Numbered from the stretch's first letter, positions 8,746-18,724 are shown. The stretch: DNA of 64,000 nucleotides from Pseudoxanthomonas broegbernensis (GCF_014202435.1 NZ_JACHGU010000003.1:248001-312000); one strand, 5' to 3'. Notes: generated by a model not told the origin, from the sequence alone. Translations and numbers: made by a program.

Positions 8746-9711
8746 ATGATTCGGACAACACGCCTCCTGCACGCGTTCGGCCGAGCGGTCCGGGGCAGCG
8801 CGCCCATGGCCCTGGTGCTGGCACTGTTCTGCGCCGGCCTGGCGCCGGCAAGTGCCCAGAACGATGCGATGACACCGATCGCGACGCCGGCCCAGCCCAC
8901 TGCCATCCCGCTCGGAACCGGCCCGCTGCCGGAAGCCAAGGTCCCCGAGTCCTGGCACAGCCAGTACGGCAGCGTCTTCGCCCGCAACGTCATCGAGGCC
9001 ACGCTCACGCCGTTCCTTCCCGACCCGGCCAAGGCCACCGGCGCCGCCGTGATCGTGGCACCGGGCGGCGGCTTCCGCTCGCTGTCGATGGAGAACGAGG
9101 GCTGGGACGTGGCACGCGCGCTGGCCGACCGCGGCGTGGCCGCCTTCGTCCTGAAGTACCGCCTCAACCAGACCCCGGCCGACCTGGAAGGCTTCGGCCA
9201 GGCGATCCGGGACATGCTTGCCGGCCCGCGCCCCGCGCGCCAGCCGGACGCCGCCGAAGCGGCATCCGGCCTGGCCCCGCAACTGGCCGACTCGCGCGCC
9301 GCGTTCGCGCTGGTGCGCAGCCGCGCTGCCGAGTGGCACGTGGATCCGGACCGGATCGGCATGATCGGCTTTTCCGCCGGCGCCATGCTCACGATGGTCA
9401 CCACGCTCGCCGGCGAGGATGCCAGGCCCGCCTTCGTGGCCGACATCTACGGCCCGCTCTCGCCAGCGAAGGTACCCGCCGACGCCCCGCCGCTGTTCGT
9501 CGCCCTGGCCGCCGACGACGGCCTGTTCGCCAACAGCGGCTTCGGCCTGATCGAAAGCTGGCGCGCAGCCGGTCGCCCGGTGGAGTTCCACTTCTACGAG
9601 CGCGGCGGCCACGGCTTCGGCATGTACCCGAAGGACACCACCAGCACCGGCTGGTTCGAGGCCTACGTGAGCTGGCTGAAGATGCACGGGCTGCTGCAGA
9701 AGAAGAAATAG
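8746..9711 (+). CDS. Secreted alpha/beta-hydrolase (esterase, acetyl xylan esterase-like)
   Basis: A 321-aa serine hydrolase with a cleavable signal peptide (cleavage near PASAQ, about residue 37). The oxyanion-hole motif is APGGGF, the nucleophile elbow is GFSAGA, a late acid lies in the ALAADDGLF stretch, and the histidine is in GGHGFGMY. This pattern fits the BD-FAE/acetyl-esterase type of alpha/beta-hydrolase. The ATG at 8746 follows GGAGAA at a normal distance. It is transcribed divergently from the GH3 xylosidase across a 267-bp spacer, so the pair may share regulation. Removal of acyl groups from xylan is a reasonable but unproved role. Confidence 0.85.
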   Translation: MIRTTRLLHAFGRAVRGSAPMALVLALFCAGLAPASAQNDAMTPIATPAQPTAIPLGTGPLPEAKVPESWHSQYGSVFARNVIEATLTPFLPDPAKATGAAVIVAPGGGFRSLSMENEGWDVARALADRGVAAFVLKYRLNQTPADLEGFGQAIRDMLAGPRPARQPDAAEAASGLAPQLADSRAAFALVRSRAAEWHVDPDRIGMIGFSAGAMLTMVTTLAGEDARPAFVADIYGPLSPAKVPADAPPLFVALAADDGLFANSGFGLIESWRAAGRPVEFHFYERGGHGFGMYPKDTTSTGWFEAYVSWLKMHGLLQKKK

Positions 9712-9958
9712 GAAGACCACGGCCCGTCGGGTTCTTCGTGCCCGGCGCGTGTCACCCCGTCGGCCATGCCGGTGGGAAGGAGGCGGTCGACGACCGTACC
9801 CGCGCACCCGCCCACGGCCCGATGGGGAACACCGTGGGCGGCCGCCGAGGGCCATGAGGACGCCCTCGCTGAGGACGTCGATCACCCGGGCCGGCATGGC
9901 GGGCTGCTTCCGGCCCGCCGTGCAGCCCACTGGCGCGCTTACCCGATCGTAGTGCCGC

Positions 9959-10990
9959 TCACTCGGGCAAGACCTTCGAATCGGGGATGATCGCGCGCAG
10001 GATCGGCTCCACCCAGGCCTGCTTTTCGAAATCGTAGAGCACGAAATCGCTGGAGAACTGCCAGTAGGCATGGGCGAAGCCGCGCGCTTCGGCGGCGCGC
10101 GCCACGGTGGCGGTCCACAGCACGCGCCCCTCCATCGGGGCCCGGTCGTAGGCGCCGAACTCGCCCAGCAGGATCGGGCGGTCGTGCTTGAGCGACCAGG
10201 CCTTCACCGCGTCGAAATCCTTGCCGATCTGGGCAATCTGCCCTGGCGTGCCGAACGGCACGTCCTTGAGGCCGGAGATTTCCGGACCGACCCAGTCCGC
10301 GCCCTGGTGGGTGAAGTCGAAGGGCTCGTAGTAGTGGAAGGTGGCGATCAGGTGGCGGTCGTCCTCGGGCAGTTCCAACGGATCGAGGTAGCGGAAGCCG
10401 TTCCAGCCCACCGGCCCGATGACGACGTTGCGGGTGGGGTTGCTGGCACGCACGATGCGCAGCAATTGCGGGAACAGCGCGTTCCACGCGTCCGCGTCGA
10501 GCTGGCCGTGCGGCTCGTTGAGCAGTTCGAAGACCAGGGAATCGGGCTCGTCCGCATACCGCGCGGCCAGTTGCGACCAGACTTTCTCCAGCCGGGGGAC
10601 GCAACCGGCCATGTCCTTCGCGCAATCGTCGAAGTCGTGCACGTCGAGGACGACGACGAGGCCGTGCCTCTTCCCCATCGCCACGACCCAATCGAGCTTC
10701 TCCAGCCAGGCCGGGTCGAGCGTCCCGGCCTCGTCCAGGTGCCGGAAAGTGAACAGCACCACGCGCACGGTCCGGAAGCCGGCGTCGTGGATGGCCTTGA
10801 AATGCTCCTCCCGGTAGTTGCCCTGGCCGCCGTCGCGCCAATAGGGGTCGTATCCCAGGATGTTGACCCCGGCACCCATCCGCGCGACCTGCTCGGCGGC
10901 GGAGATTCCCGGAGCCTGGGCCGCGGCGTGCGGCACGATCGCCGCCAGCGCCAGCCACATCGCAACCGCCACCCCTGCGGTTCTGGACAT
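9959..10990 (-). CDS. Secreted GH5 glycoside hydrolase (endoglucanase-like)
   Basis: A 343-aa protein with a signal peptide (cleavage near HAAAQ, residue 25) followed by a complete GH5 barrel. The acid/base is E159 in FELLNEPHG and the nucleophile E277 in LLGEFGAYD. Conserved HY (219-220, TFHYYEP) lies between them. The ATG at 10990 was preferred to one seven codons upstream because AGAGGGG lies just before it. The product should cut beta-1,4-glucans or mannans outside the cytoplasm and, with the nearby GH3 enzyme and esterase, makes a small lignocellulose set. About 245 bp between this stop and the esterase hold no visible gene. Confidence 0.9.
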   Translation of the reverse strand: MSRTAGVAVAMWLALAAIVPHAAAQAPGISAAEQVARMGAGVNILGYDPYWRDGGQGNYREEHFKAIHDAGFRTVRVVLFTFRHLDEAGTLDPAWLEKLDWVVAMGKRHGLVVVLDVHDFDDCAKDMAGCVPRLEKVWSQLAARYADEPDSLVFELLNEPHGQLDADAWNALFPQLLRIVRASNPTRNVVIGPVGWNGFRYLDPLELPEDDRHLIATFHYYEPFDFTHQGADWVGPEISGLKDVPFGTPGQIAQIGKDFDAVKAWSLKHDRPILLGEFGAYDRAPMEGRVLWTATVARAAEARGFAHAYWQFSSDFVLYDFEKQAWVEPILRAIIPDSKVLPE

Positions 10991-11209
10991 CGAAATCCCC
11001 TCTTGCGGCAACCGTTCCAGGCCAATGGGTAGGCACGTTAGCCGGCTGCGCAGGGCGCGGCAACTTCACCGAACGGCGCCGATTGGCCCGCTCCAAGGAC
11101 GCCAAGAGCCCGCGCAACGCGGCAAAACGGCCCGTCCGCGTTCCGCCCGGGCCTGGATACGACCCGAACCCAGCACTTACACTGCTCTTCCCCTACCACG
11201 AGAGTATCC

Positions 11210-11341
11210 ATGGCCAAGCCCAACTATTCGTTCGAAAAGAGACAGCGCGAACTTGCCAAGAAGAAGAAGCAGGACGAAAAGGACGCCAAGAAGCGCGCCG
11301 CGCAGGAGTCCAAGACCGGGACGACTCCCCCGCAGGAATGA
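11210..11341 (+). CDS. Small Lys-rich conserved protein, 43 aa
   Basis: A short reading frame starting MAKPNYSFEKRQRELAKKKK, with alternating basic and acidic residues through the first two thirds and a TTPPQE tail. It should be a single highly charged helix. Proteins with this opening recur as small hypothetical proteins in xanthomonads and other proteobacteria, from memory and not checked here. The strong codon bias and clean ATG support it despite its size. There is no strong Shine-Dalgarno. Function unknown; nucleic-acid or ribosome binding would be a guess. It stands alone between the GH5 gene and azlD. Confidence 0.65.
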   Translation: MAKPNYSFEKRQRELAKKKKQDEKDAKKRAAQESKTGTTPPQE

Positions 11342-11558
11342 GCGGCCCTGGGCCGCGGGCGGCCTGCATCCGGGTGGACGCCGACGCCCGCCCGGTGCCG
11401 GCCGGGGACATCCTGTGCCGCGCCGCCATGCGTGCCGCCGCCATGCGTGCCGAGGTCACGGCGACGCGGGTAGCCAACCCATGCCGGCGCCTTCCGCCGT
11501 CGCGGCTCATCCGAGCCGTCCAGGCCCAGGGCGGCCGATGCCGCCCCGCACCGTCGCG

Positions 11559-11870
11559 TCACTCCAGGCCGGCCCACCGCAACAGCGCGGCCGCGGCCGC
11601 TCCCGCCGCCACCACCAGCAGGAACGGCGCACGCAGCCACAGCGCAACCCCCGCTACCAGCAGCGCGCCGAGCCGCGCGTCCAGGGCCAGCCCCGCGCCG
11701 CTGCCGAAAGCGTTCATCGCGGTCAGCGAGGCCAGCAGGCCGATGGTCAGCGTGCCGGCGACGCGGGTCGTGCGCGCGTTCTCCAGCCAGCGCGGCGGCA
11801 CCAGGTAGCCGGCCAGCTTGGTCGCATACGCGGCGGCGCAGGCCAGCAACAACCATGCGGTCAGCGGCAT
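11559..11870 (-). CDS. azlD: AzlD, small subunit of branched-chain amino acid exporter
   Basis: A 103-aa hydrophobic protein with three to four membrane segments, matching the AzlD family in size and position. It contains the conserved AAAYATKLAGYLVPPRW stretch at 12-28. The ATG at 11870 lies inside the 3' end of azlC (overlap of about 10 bp), the usual azlC-azlD coupling. AzlCD pairs export branched-chain amino acids and their analogues. Branched-chain catabolic genes follow 1-10 kb downstream, a plausible functional neighbourhood. Confidence 0.85.
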   Translation of the reverse strand: MPLTAWLLLACAAAYATKLAGYLVPPRWLENARTTRVAGTLTIGLLASLTAMNAFGSGAGLALDARLGALLVAGVALWLRAPFLLVVAAGAAAAALLRWAGLE

Positions 11871-12598
11871 CGGCGCGGCTCCTGCCCGGTCGCGCGGCGG
11901 CCCGGCTCGATGTCCGGTTCGAGCCCCTCGTCCGCCGGTCCCCGGCTGAACCAGCCCCATAGCGCCGCCACCAGCGCCGCGAGCAGGATGGGAATGCCGG
12001 ACGGCACCCAGGGCATCGCCAGCAGCGTGACCATCGCGCACACCACCGCCAGCGCCACCGGCTCGCGCTGGCGCAGGCGCGGCCACAGCAGGCCGAGGAA
12101 AGCCGCCACCGCCGCTCCGTCCAACCCCCATCGGCGCGGATCGCCCAGCGCATCGCCCAGCACGGCGCCGGCCAGGGTGAACACGTTCCAGAGGATGAAG
12201 ATGCCCAGCCCCGCCGCCCAGAATCCGCGCCGCTGTTCGTCCGGATCGATCTGCCCGGCGGCGGTGGCGGCCGATTCGTCGATGGTGAGCTGCGCGGCCA
12301 CCAGCCTGCGCCAGCCCCGCGGCCGCAGCATTGCGTTCAACTGCATGGCGTACACCGCGTTGCGCACGCCCAGCAGCGTGGCCGCGCCGAACGCGGCCGG
12401 GCCCGCGCCACCGCCGGCCACCACCCCGATGAAGGCGAACTGCGAGCCGCCGGTGAACATCAGCAGGCTCAGCGCCATCGTCTGCCAGACGCCGAGCCCG
12501 GCCGCCACGCCCAAGGCGCCGAACGACACGCCGTAGAGGCCGGTGGCAACGGCGATCGACATGCCCATCCTTGCTGCCGGGGATTGCAGCAGATTCAT
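11861..12598 (-). CDS. azlC: AzlC, large subunit of branched-chain amino acid exporter
   Basis: A 245-aa inner-membrane protein of the AzlC family (LIV-E class). It has the N-terminal GVSFGALGVAAGL motif and the FTGGSQFAFIGVV segment. Charged DESAATAA lies between helices, and the C-terminus is basic. The start is taken as ATG 12598 (MNLLQSPAAR) because GGGAG lies upstream in the mRNA and the more upstream in-frame sequence is translated from a simple repeat. That repeat, five copies of CGGTAT in the mRNA sense, lies 17-46 bp before the ATG and could change leader length. Translationally coupled to azlD. Confidence 0.85.
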   Translation of the reverse strand: MNLLQSPAARMGMSIAVATGLYGVSFGALGVAAGLGVWQTMALSLLMFTGGSQFAFIGVVAGGGAGPAAFGAATLLGVRNAVYAMQLNAMLRPRGWRRLVAAQLTIDESAATAAGQIDPDEQRRGFWAAGLGIFILWNVFTLAGAVLGDALGDPRRWGLDGAAVAAFLGLLWPRLRQREPVALAVVCAMVTLLAMPWVPSGIPILLAALVAALWGWFSRGPADEGLEPDIEPGRRATGQEPRRCR

Positions 12599-12614
12599 TT
12601 TCCGCGACTCCCAA

Positions 12615-12644
12615 ATACCGATACCGATACCGATACCGATACCG
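12615..12644. repeat. Hexanucleotide tandem repeat (ATACCG)5 in the azlC leader
   Basis: Five perfect ATACCG units in a row (CGGTAT on the azlC strand), ending 17 bp upstream of the azlC ATG and abutting its Shine-Dalgarno region. Unit length is a multiple of three, so gain or loss of units would alter promoter or leader spacing rather than reading frame. Confidence 0.9.
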
Positions 12645-12717
12645 GCGAGGATGCCATGCCCGTGGCCCGACGGCGGAGTCCACGCCGGGGGGCCGGCTTC
12701 TCCATCCCTTTGCTTCG

Positions 12718-12995
12718 TCAGATCGAGAACGTCTCGGACCACAGGAAGTACGGGCCGAAACGCTGGCTCATCCGGAACTCACCGCCCGCCTGCTTGCCTG
12801 CGTCGGTCAGGCAGTAGTTGCCGTCCCTGAGTTCGAGATGGCCGGAAGCCACGAGTCTGTCCAATCGTTCGCCGGTCTTGACCCCAGCCTGCGCGCTAAC
12901 TTGGAGGATGCGATCCCGACTTCATCGCACTTGGCATCGCCTGCCCGGACTGCGCTGGATGCTTGCGCTGGGATATTCCCACGGAGGCAGGGGCC
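12718..12995 (-). pseudogene. Frameshifted 3' remnant of a winged-helix-like gene
   Basis: Reading leftwards from about 12985, one frame encodes CDEVGIASSKLARRLG and then runs out of frame. The adjacent frame (open 12921-12718) continues with VKTGERLDRLVASGHLELR, then YCLTDAGKQAGGEFRM, GPYFLW and a TGA. Joining them gives one smooth helix-turn-helix plus wing. The join falls in a run of four C at 12882-12885; a fifth would restore one frame. No start codon was found in the first frame, which runs into the end of icmF. It is therefore probably a decayed 3' fragment, though a sequencing slip plus an unrecognised start is possible. The original family is not identified. Confidence 0.45.
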
Positions 12996-15900
12996 TACAT
13001 ATTCCGCCGATACTCCCCGCCCACGTCGTACAACGCATGGCTGATCTGGCCCAGGCTATGCGTCTTCACCGCCTCCATCAGCGCCGCGAAGACGTTCCCC
13101 CGCCTGCGCGCCGTATCCTGAAGATACGCCAGGCCGTGGCCGTCGTGCACCTCGCCGGCGCCCTCGCCCTCCTCCACCCGATGGCCGTGACCGGTCTCCC
13201 CTTCCGGCGCCAGCCGGTTGCGCGAAGCCTGCCAGCCGCGCACGTTCTCGATCTGCTGGGCCTTCTCGGCCTCGGTGGAGCGGATCAGCTCGATCCCGGT
13301 GGCGACTTCGCCTGCATGTTCCTTGGGCAGGAAGGTGTTGACCCCCACCAGCGGCAGCGAGCCATCGTGCTTCTTGTGCTCGTAGTACATCGACTCTTCC
13401 TGGATCTTGCCGCGCTGGTACATGGTGTCCATGGCGCCGAGCACGCCGCCGCGCTCGCTGATGGCCTCGAACTCCTTGTAGACCGCCTCCTCGACCAGGT
13501 CGGTCAGGTACTCCACGGCGAAGCTGCCCTGCCAGGGGTTCTCGCAGTAATTCAGGCCCAGCTCCTGGTTGATGATCATCTGGATGGCCACGGCGCGGCG
13601 CACGCTGTCCTCGGTGGGCGTGGTGACCGCCTCGTCGTAGGCGTTGGTATGCAGGCTGTTGCAGTTGTCGAACAGGGCGTACAAGGCCTGCAGCGTGGTG
13701 CGGATGTCGTTGAACTGGATCTCCTGCGCGTGCAGGGAGCGGCCGCTGGTCTGGATGTGGTACTTCATCATCTGGCTGCGCTCGTTGCCGCCGTAGCGCT
13801 CGCGCATCGCGCGGGCCCAGATGCGGCGGGCGACGCGGCCGATGACGGCGTACTCCGGGTCCATGCCGTTGCTGAAGAAGAAGCTCAGGTTGGGCGCGAA
13901 GTCGTCGATGTGCATGCCGCGCGCCAGGTAGTACTCGACGATGGTGAAGCCATTGGACAGGGTGAAGGCGAGCTGGCTGATCGGGTTCGCCCCGGCCTCG
14001 GCGATGTGGTAGCCGGAGATGGACACCGAGTAGAAGTTGCGGACCTGGTGGTCGACGAAGTACTGCTGGATGTCGCCCATCATGCGCAGGGCGAACTCGG
14101 TGCTGAAGATGCAGGTGTTCTGGGCCTGGTCCTCCTTGAGGATGTCGGCCTGGACGGTGCCGCGCACCGTCCTGAGGGTATCGGCCTCGATCGCGGCATA
14201 GGTGCCGGCGTCCACCAGTTGCTCGCCGGTGACGCCGAGCAGGGCCAGGCCGAGGCCGTCGTTCCCGGGCGGCAACTGGCCGTGGTAGCGGGGGCGTTCC
14301 CTGCCTTCGAAGAAGGCGTCGATCCTTCGCCGTGCCTGCGCCCAGCGCTGCGGGTCGGCCTTGAGGTGCTTCTCCACCTGCTGGTCGATGGCGGTGTTCA
14401 TGAACATCGCCAGGATCATCGGCGCCGGGCCGTTGATGGTCATCGACACGCTGGTGGTCGGCGCGCACAGGTCGAAGCCGGAATACAGCTTCTTCATGTC
14501 GTCCAGGGTCGGGACGTTGACCCCTGAGTTGCCGATCTTGCCGTGGATGTCCGGGCGCGGGGCCGGGTCCTCGCCGTACAGGGTGACCGAATCGAACGCG
14601 GTGGACAGGCGCACGGCCGGCTGCCCGGCGGACAGGTAGTGGAAGCGGCGGTTGGTGCGCTCGGGCGTGCCCTCGCCGGCGAACATGCGGATCGGGTCCT
14701 CGGCGGTGCGGCGGTAGGGGTAGACGCCGCCGGTATACGGATAGCTGCCGGGCAGGTTCTCCTTGCCGAGGAAGGCGAGCCGTTCGCCCCAGTCCCGGTA
14801 GATGGGGGCGGCGATCTTGGGGATCTTCCGGTGGCTGAGCGACTGGCGGTAGTTCTCCACGCGGACCGGCTTGCCGCGGACCCGGTATTCGGCGGTGTCG
14901 TCGGTGATGGAGCCCAGGCGCGCGGGCCACCCGCGCAGCAGGGCCAGCGATTCGGAGGACAGCGATTGCACCGCGTCGTCGTAGCGCTGGCGCAACCACA
15001 GGAGCCCATCCGTGTGCGGCCCGATGCCCGGCCCCGTCGCCGCACCTTCGTCGGCCGACATGGCGGCCGCACCGGAAGACGCCGTTTCGTCGGGGCCAGC
15101 GCCCATGGCATGGGCGCCGGCAGGGAGGGAATCGCGCGCTTCCAGCAGCACGGCAGCGGGGTACGGCTCCAGGAATTCGGGCAGGTGCGGGTCGTCCAGC
15201 TCGCGCAGCACTTCCCAATAGCGCTGGGCACGGCTGGCCACCTGCGCCTCGCTCTCGATGCGGCGGTTGATCGCCCTGCCCTGTTCGGCGATCTCGGCCA
15301 GGTAGCGTACCCGCGCGGGCGGGATGAGCACCGTGGCGCGAGGCTCCTTCAACGTGGTGTCGATCCGCGGATCGAAGTCGCAGCGGCCCGCAGAAGGGGC
15401 CGCCGCGGAGGGGGGCAGGCCGGGGTTCTGCCGCAGCAGCCGGCACAGGTTGACGAACATCCAGGTGATGCCGGGGTCGTTGAACTGGCTGGCGATGGTG
15501 GGATGGACCGGGATGTCCTCGTCCTTCGCGGCGAAGGCGTTGCGATTGCGCCGCCACTGCTTGCGCACGTCGCGCAGGGCGTCCTCGGCGCCGCGACGGT
15601 CGTATTTGTTCAGCACGACCAGCTCGGCGAAGTCGAGCATGTCGATCTTCTCCAACTGGCTGGCCGCGCCGTAGTCGGAGGTCATCACGTAGACCGGCAG
15701 GTCGACCAGGTCCACGATCTCCGAATCCGATTGGCCGATGCCGGCGGTCTCCACCATCACCAGGTCGAAGCCCAGGCTGCGCAGGAAGGCGATGCAGTCC
15801 TTGAGCACGGCGTTGGTGGACACGTTGCGCCGACGGGTGGCCATCGAACGCATGTAGACGCGGCGGCTGCGCAGGGCGTTCATGCGGATGCGGTCGCCCA

Positions 15901-16801
15901 GCAGGGCGCCGCCGCTGCGGCGACGGGTGGGGTCGACCGAGACCACGGCGATGCGCATGGCCGGGAAGCTGGACAGGAACCGGTTGAGCAGTTCGTCGGT
16001 GACCGAGGACTTGCCCGCGCCGCCGGTGCCGGCGATGCCGACGACGGGCGTGCGGCCGGCGGCGCGCTGCCATTGCTGGCGCAACTTCGACAACTCCGGT
16101 TCGGCGTATCGGCCGTCCTCGATCGCGCTCAGCATGCGGCCGATGGCGGCCTCGTCGAAGGCGGCGCCCGTGGCTTCCGCCGGTCTCGACGCCTGCCGGC
16201 TGGCGACATGACCGCCGGGCAGGCGTCCGGGCGCGGGGGCCGCCGTGGCATTCGCTAAGGTTCCGCGAACAGCGGCGAAAGGGCGGGTCCGCTCGGTGGG
16301 AGTGGCGGCATCCGCATTCCCGTCGTCACCTGCGCGGCGGTCGCGGGCGGCGGTGGCGCGGGCGACGACGTCCTCGATCATCTCCACCAGGCCCATCTTC
16401 ATGCCGTCGTCGGGGTGGTAGATGCGCTCGACGCCGTAGGCCTCCAGCTCGGCGATCTCCCCGGGGGCGATGGTGCCGCCGCCGCCGCCGAACACGCGGA
16501 CGTGCGCGGCGCCCTTCTCCGCCAGCATGTCGATCATGTACTTGAAGTATTCGACGTGGCCGCCCTGGTAGCTGGACAGGGCGATGGCATCGGCGTCCTC
16601 CTGCAGGGCGGCGCGGACCACCTCCTCGACGCCGCGGTTGTGGCCGAGGTGGATGACTTCCACGCCCTGGGCCTGGATCAGCCGGCGCATGATGTTGATC
16701 GCCGCGTCGTGGCCGTCGAACAGGCTGGCGGCGGTGACGAAGCGCAGCGGGACGGGCTGCGCGCGTACGGCGGCGGGGATGTCGCGGGCGGGCGTGCTCA
16801 T
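12995..16801 (-). CDS. icmF: Fused isobutyryl-CoA mutase with G-protein chaperone (IcmF)
   Basis: A roughly 1268-aa fusion. Residues 20-150 form the B12-binding domain (D29-G-H31). A MeaB-like GTPase follows, with P-loop GTGGAGKS at 258-265, then [25 protein letters not shown] and LNKYD. The large acyl-CoA mutase barrel is C-terminal. This order is diagnostic of IcmF rather than methylmalonyl-CoA mutase. The substrate-pocket segment reads [16 protein letters not shown], with Phe where methylmalonyl-CoA mutase has Tyr. It interconverts isobutyryl- and n-butyryl-CoA (or isovaleryl/pivalyl-CoA) with adenosylcobalamin; the G domain loads and guards the cofactor. Two Ala/Gly-rich linkers look expanded. 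ATG 16801 is preferred; a GTG four codons earlier is possible. Confidence 0.92.
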   Translation of the reverse strand: MSTPARDIPAAVRAQPVPLRFVTAASLFDGHDAAINIMRRLIQAQGVEVIHLGHNRGVEEVVRAALQEDADAIALSSYQGGHVEYFKYMIDMLAEKGAAHVRVFGGGGGTIAPGEIAELEAYGVERIYHPDDGMKMGLVEMIEDVVARATAARDRRAGDDGNADAATPTERTRPFAAVRGTLANATAAPAPGRLPGGHVASRQASRPAEATGAAFDEAAIGRMLSAIEDGRYAEPELSKLRQQWQRAAGRTPVVGIAGTGGAGKSSVTDELLNRFLSSFPAMRIAVVSVDPTRRRSGGALLGDRIRMNALRSRRVYMRSMATRRRNVSTNAVLKDCIAFLRSLGFDLVMVETAGIGQSDSEIVDLVDLPVYVMTSDYGAASQLEKIDMLDFAELVVLNKYDRRGAEDALRDVRKQWRRNRNAFAAKDEDIPVHPTIASQFNDPGITWMFVNLCRLLRQNPGLPPSAAAPSAGRCDFDPRIDTTLKEPRATVLIPPARVRYLAEIAEQGRAINRRIESEAQVASRAQRYWEVLRELDDPHLPEFLEPYPAAVLLEARDSLPAGAHAMGAGPDETASSGAAAMSADEGAATGPGIGPHTDGLLWLRQRYDDAVQSLSSESLALLRGWPARLGSITDDTAEYRVRGKPVRVENYRQSLSHRKIPKIAAPIYRDWGERLAFLGKENLPGSYPYTGGVYPYRRTAEDPIRMFAGEGTPERTNRRFHYLSAGQPAVRLSTAFDSVTLYGEDPAPRPDIHGKIGNSGVNVPTLDDMKKLYSGFDLCAPTTSVSMTINGPAPMILAMFMNTAIDQQVEKHLKADPQRWAQARRRIDAFFEGRERPRYHGQLPPGNDGLGLALLGVTGEQLVDAGTYAAIEADTLRTVRGTVQADILKEDQAQNTCIFSTEFALRMMGDIQQYFVDHQVRNFYSVSISGYHIAEAGANPISQLAFTLSNGFTIVEYYLARGMHIDDFAPNLSFFFSNGMDPEYAVIGRVARRIWARAMRERYGGNERSQMMKYHIQTSGRSLHAQEIQFNDIRTTLQALYALFDNCNSLHTNAYDEAVTTPTEDSVRRAVAIQMIINQELGLNYCENPWQGSFAVEYLTDLVEEAVYKEFEAISERGGVLGAMDTMYQRGKIQEESMYYEHKKHDGSLPLVGVNTFLPKEHAGEVATGIELIRSTEAEKAQQIENVRGWQASRNRLAPEGETGHGHRVEEGEGAGEVHDGHGLAYLQDTARRRGNVFAALMEAVKTHSLGQISHALYDVGGEYRRNM

Positions 16802-16885
16802 GCGTGCATGCACCGGGGTTGCGGGAACCTGGTCCGATTCTATTCCTTTCGGCGGAAACGGTCGGGGTGCGAGCGTGCCGCGGGG

Positions 16886-17824
16886 TCAGCCGATGCCGAA
16901 CGGCAGGTTGGGCGAGGACACCACGCGCTCGCCCACCGCCTCGCCGCGCAGGAACCCCAGCGCGGCCTCGATCACCGCCGGCTCGCCGGCGATGCGGTGG
17001 TGGCCCAGGCCACGGGTGGTCAGCAGGCGCGCGCCGGGCCACAGGCGGGCGTAGCGCTCGCCCTCCTCCCACGGCACCTCGTCGTCTTCCAGGTCGTGCA
17101 CCACCAGCGCCGGCAGGCCCAGCGCCGGCGCGTGCCGATGCGCGGCGAGGCTGTCCACCGGCAGGCCGAGCTGGCGCTCGAAGCCTTCGAACATGCGCGC
17201 CACCAGCGCCGGCGCCAATCCCAGGGCACGGCCGAAGCGGCGGCCGGCCGCGCGCAGGTCGGCGGCCGGCGCCAGCAGCACCACCCGGCCGGCCTGCAAT
17301 CCCTCGACCAGCGCCAGCAGCGCCGCGGCGCCGCCCATCGAATGGGCCACCACCGCCGCCGGCGCTCCATGCGCCCGCGCCACCGCCGCCAGCGCGGCGG
17401 CGAACGCGGGCAGGTTGGCGGCGCCACCCTCGTTGCGGCCGTGGCCGGGATGGTCGAACGCGACCACCGCGTAGCCGGCCCGGCGCAGCGGCGCCACCCA
17501 CGGCCGGCAGCGCAGGCCGAAGCTGGACCAGCCGTGCGAGAACAGCACGTAGGGCTGCGTGGCCGGATCGCCCCACGCGTAGGTGGTCAGCGCATCGCCG
17601 CGGCTGTGGACCCGGCCGATGCCGGCGTCGTCGCAGGCCGCGGCCAGCGCGCGGCCGCGCGAGGACGGCAGCGGCGTGGCGAACAGCCGCGACGCCTGGC
17701 GCAGGGTCGCGCCCGGCGCCACCCAGCCGCCGATGGCGAATGCCCAGCGCAGCATTAGCGGCACGGATGGGTGGCGAACGGCCGTTCTTTTTTGTGGCGA
17801 AGCGGCGGGCGCAACCGTCGACAT
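16886..17824 (-). CDS. Alpha/beta-hydrolase in a TetR operon
   Basis: A 312-aa hydrolase. It has the strand-turn LFSHGWSSFGLRC (oxyanion region), DHPGHGRN, the nucleophile elbow AHSMGGAA, a late acid in HDLEDDEVPW and the terminal histidine in GLGHHRI. No signal peptide is seen, so it is probably cytosolic. Its ATG is 17 bp downstream of the TetR stop on the same strand, so the regulator very likely controls it. Substrate unknown; detoxifying esterase or lipase-like roles are possible. Confidence 0.82.
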   Translation of the reverse strand: MSTVAPAASPQKRTAVRHPSVPLMLRWAFAIGGWVAPGATLRQASRLFATPLPSSRGRALAAACDDAGIGRVHSRGDALTTYAWGDPATQPYVLFSHGWSSFGLRCRPWVAPLRRAGYAVVAFDHPGHGRNEGGAANLPAFAAALAAVARAHGAPAAVVAHSMGGAAALLALVEGLQAGRVVLLAPAADLRAAGRRFGRALGLAPALVARMFEGFERQLGLPVDSLAAHRHAPALGLPALVVHDLEDDEVPWEEGERYARLWPGARLLTTRGLGHHRIAGEPAVIEAALGFLRGEAVGERVVSSPNLPFGIG

Positions 17825-17841
17825 GGCGGACTCCTGTTCGA

Positions 17842-18513
17842 TCAGGGGAGAGAAGAATTGCCGGCGGCGGCGGCGATGCCGTCGGCCGGCACCGCCGCGT
17901 GGCGCGCGAACAGGCCATCGACGGCGCGACGGGCATGGGCCAGCGCCTGCTGCGGCCGGTTGAGGCGGCCATGATGCAGGCCCAGCATCAGCGACTGCAG
18001 TTCGAAGGCGACCAGGGCCGCATCGGCATCGGCGCGCAGTTGGCCCTGTTCCACCGCCATCGCCACGGCCCGCTCCAGCGCCTGCTGCCAGCGCTGCATC
18101 AGCGCGCAGACGTGGTCGCGCATCGGCCCGGGACGCCCGTCGTATTCCATCGCCGCGCCGAGGAACACGCAGCCTTCCCGCTGCGCGCCGATCCAGCGCA
18201 TCCAGCCGTCGACGATCGCCCGCAGGCGCGGCATCCCGCGCGGCTGGCGCAGGGCCGGCTCCATCACCTGTTCGGCGAAGCGGGCGGCGACCCAGTCCAG
18301 GGTCTGCCGCACCAGGTCCTCGCGCGAGCCGAAGTGGGCGAACACCCCGCTCTTGGACATGCCGGCCGCACCGGCAAGCTCGCCGATGGTCACCCCTTCC
18401 AGGCCGACCCGGGCGGCCATCGCGGCGGCGCGCTGCAGCAGCATGTCGCGGGTGCCGGCGCCCTTGGCGGTGGCCGGGCCGGCGGCGCGGCGGCTGGCAG
18501 GAGCGGGCATCAT
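17842..18513 (-). CDS. TetR/AcrR-family transcriptional regulator
   Basis: A 223-aa repressor-type protein. The N-terminal helix-turn-helix spans about 28-68 (GVTIGELAGAAGMSKSGVFA, then HFGSREDLV), followed by a helical ligand-binding domain with a TetR_C-type segment (REGCVFLGAAMEYD). Two ATGs stand side by side (18513 and 18510), and either could be used. It is the first gene of a two-gene operon with the downstream hydrolase. A partial palindrome just upstream (18527-18542) could be its own operator. The effector cannot be predicted. Confidence 0.85.
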   Translation of the reverse strand: MMPAPASRRAAGPATAKGAGTRDMLLQRAAAMAARVGLEGVTIGELAGAAGMSKSGVFAHFGSREDLVRQTLDWVAARFAEQVMEPALRQPRGMPRLRAIVDGWMRWIGAQREGCVFLGAAMEYDGRPGPMRDHVCALMQRWQQALERAVAMAVEQGQLRADADAALVAFELQSLMLGLHHGRLNRPQQALAHARRAVDGLFARHAAVPADGIAAAAGNSSLP

Positions 18514-18526
18514 GGCGCGATTTATA

Positions 18527-18542
18527 GCACGACCGTTCGTTC
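18527..18542. promoter_or_regulatory. Candidate TetR operator
   Basis: GCACGA-CCGT-TCGTTC, an imperfect inverted repeat (5 of 6 positions pair), 14 bp upstream of the tetR start. Its position in the leader suggests autorepression. Confidence 0.4.
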
Positions 18543-18724
18543 CGTGAAAGCGGCGACAAGCCGGGATCGGGCCACTGGGGTTAGAATGCCCCCCCGCGAC
18601 GCATGCCCCTTCCCCGGCCCCGTCGCGTTTTTGTTTCCCGGGAAAGGCGCCCGCCGCCTCTCCCCACCGACGGCCACAGTCGCGCCCAGCCCGCCGACGC
18701 ACGCGACACGACGCGGAGCCAGAC

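Noticed and set aside
9712-9958. Small frames between the esterase and GH5 genes
   Set aside because: No Shine-Dalgarno or protein-like composition; treated as plain intergenic sequence.
12571-13044. + strand frame between azlC and icmF
   Set aside because: The winged-helix-like translation lies on the minus strand; the + strand frame lacks motifs and runs through the simple repeat.
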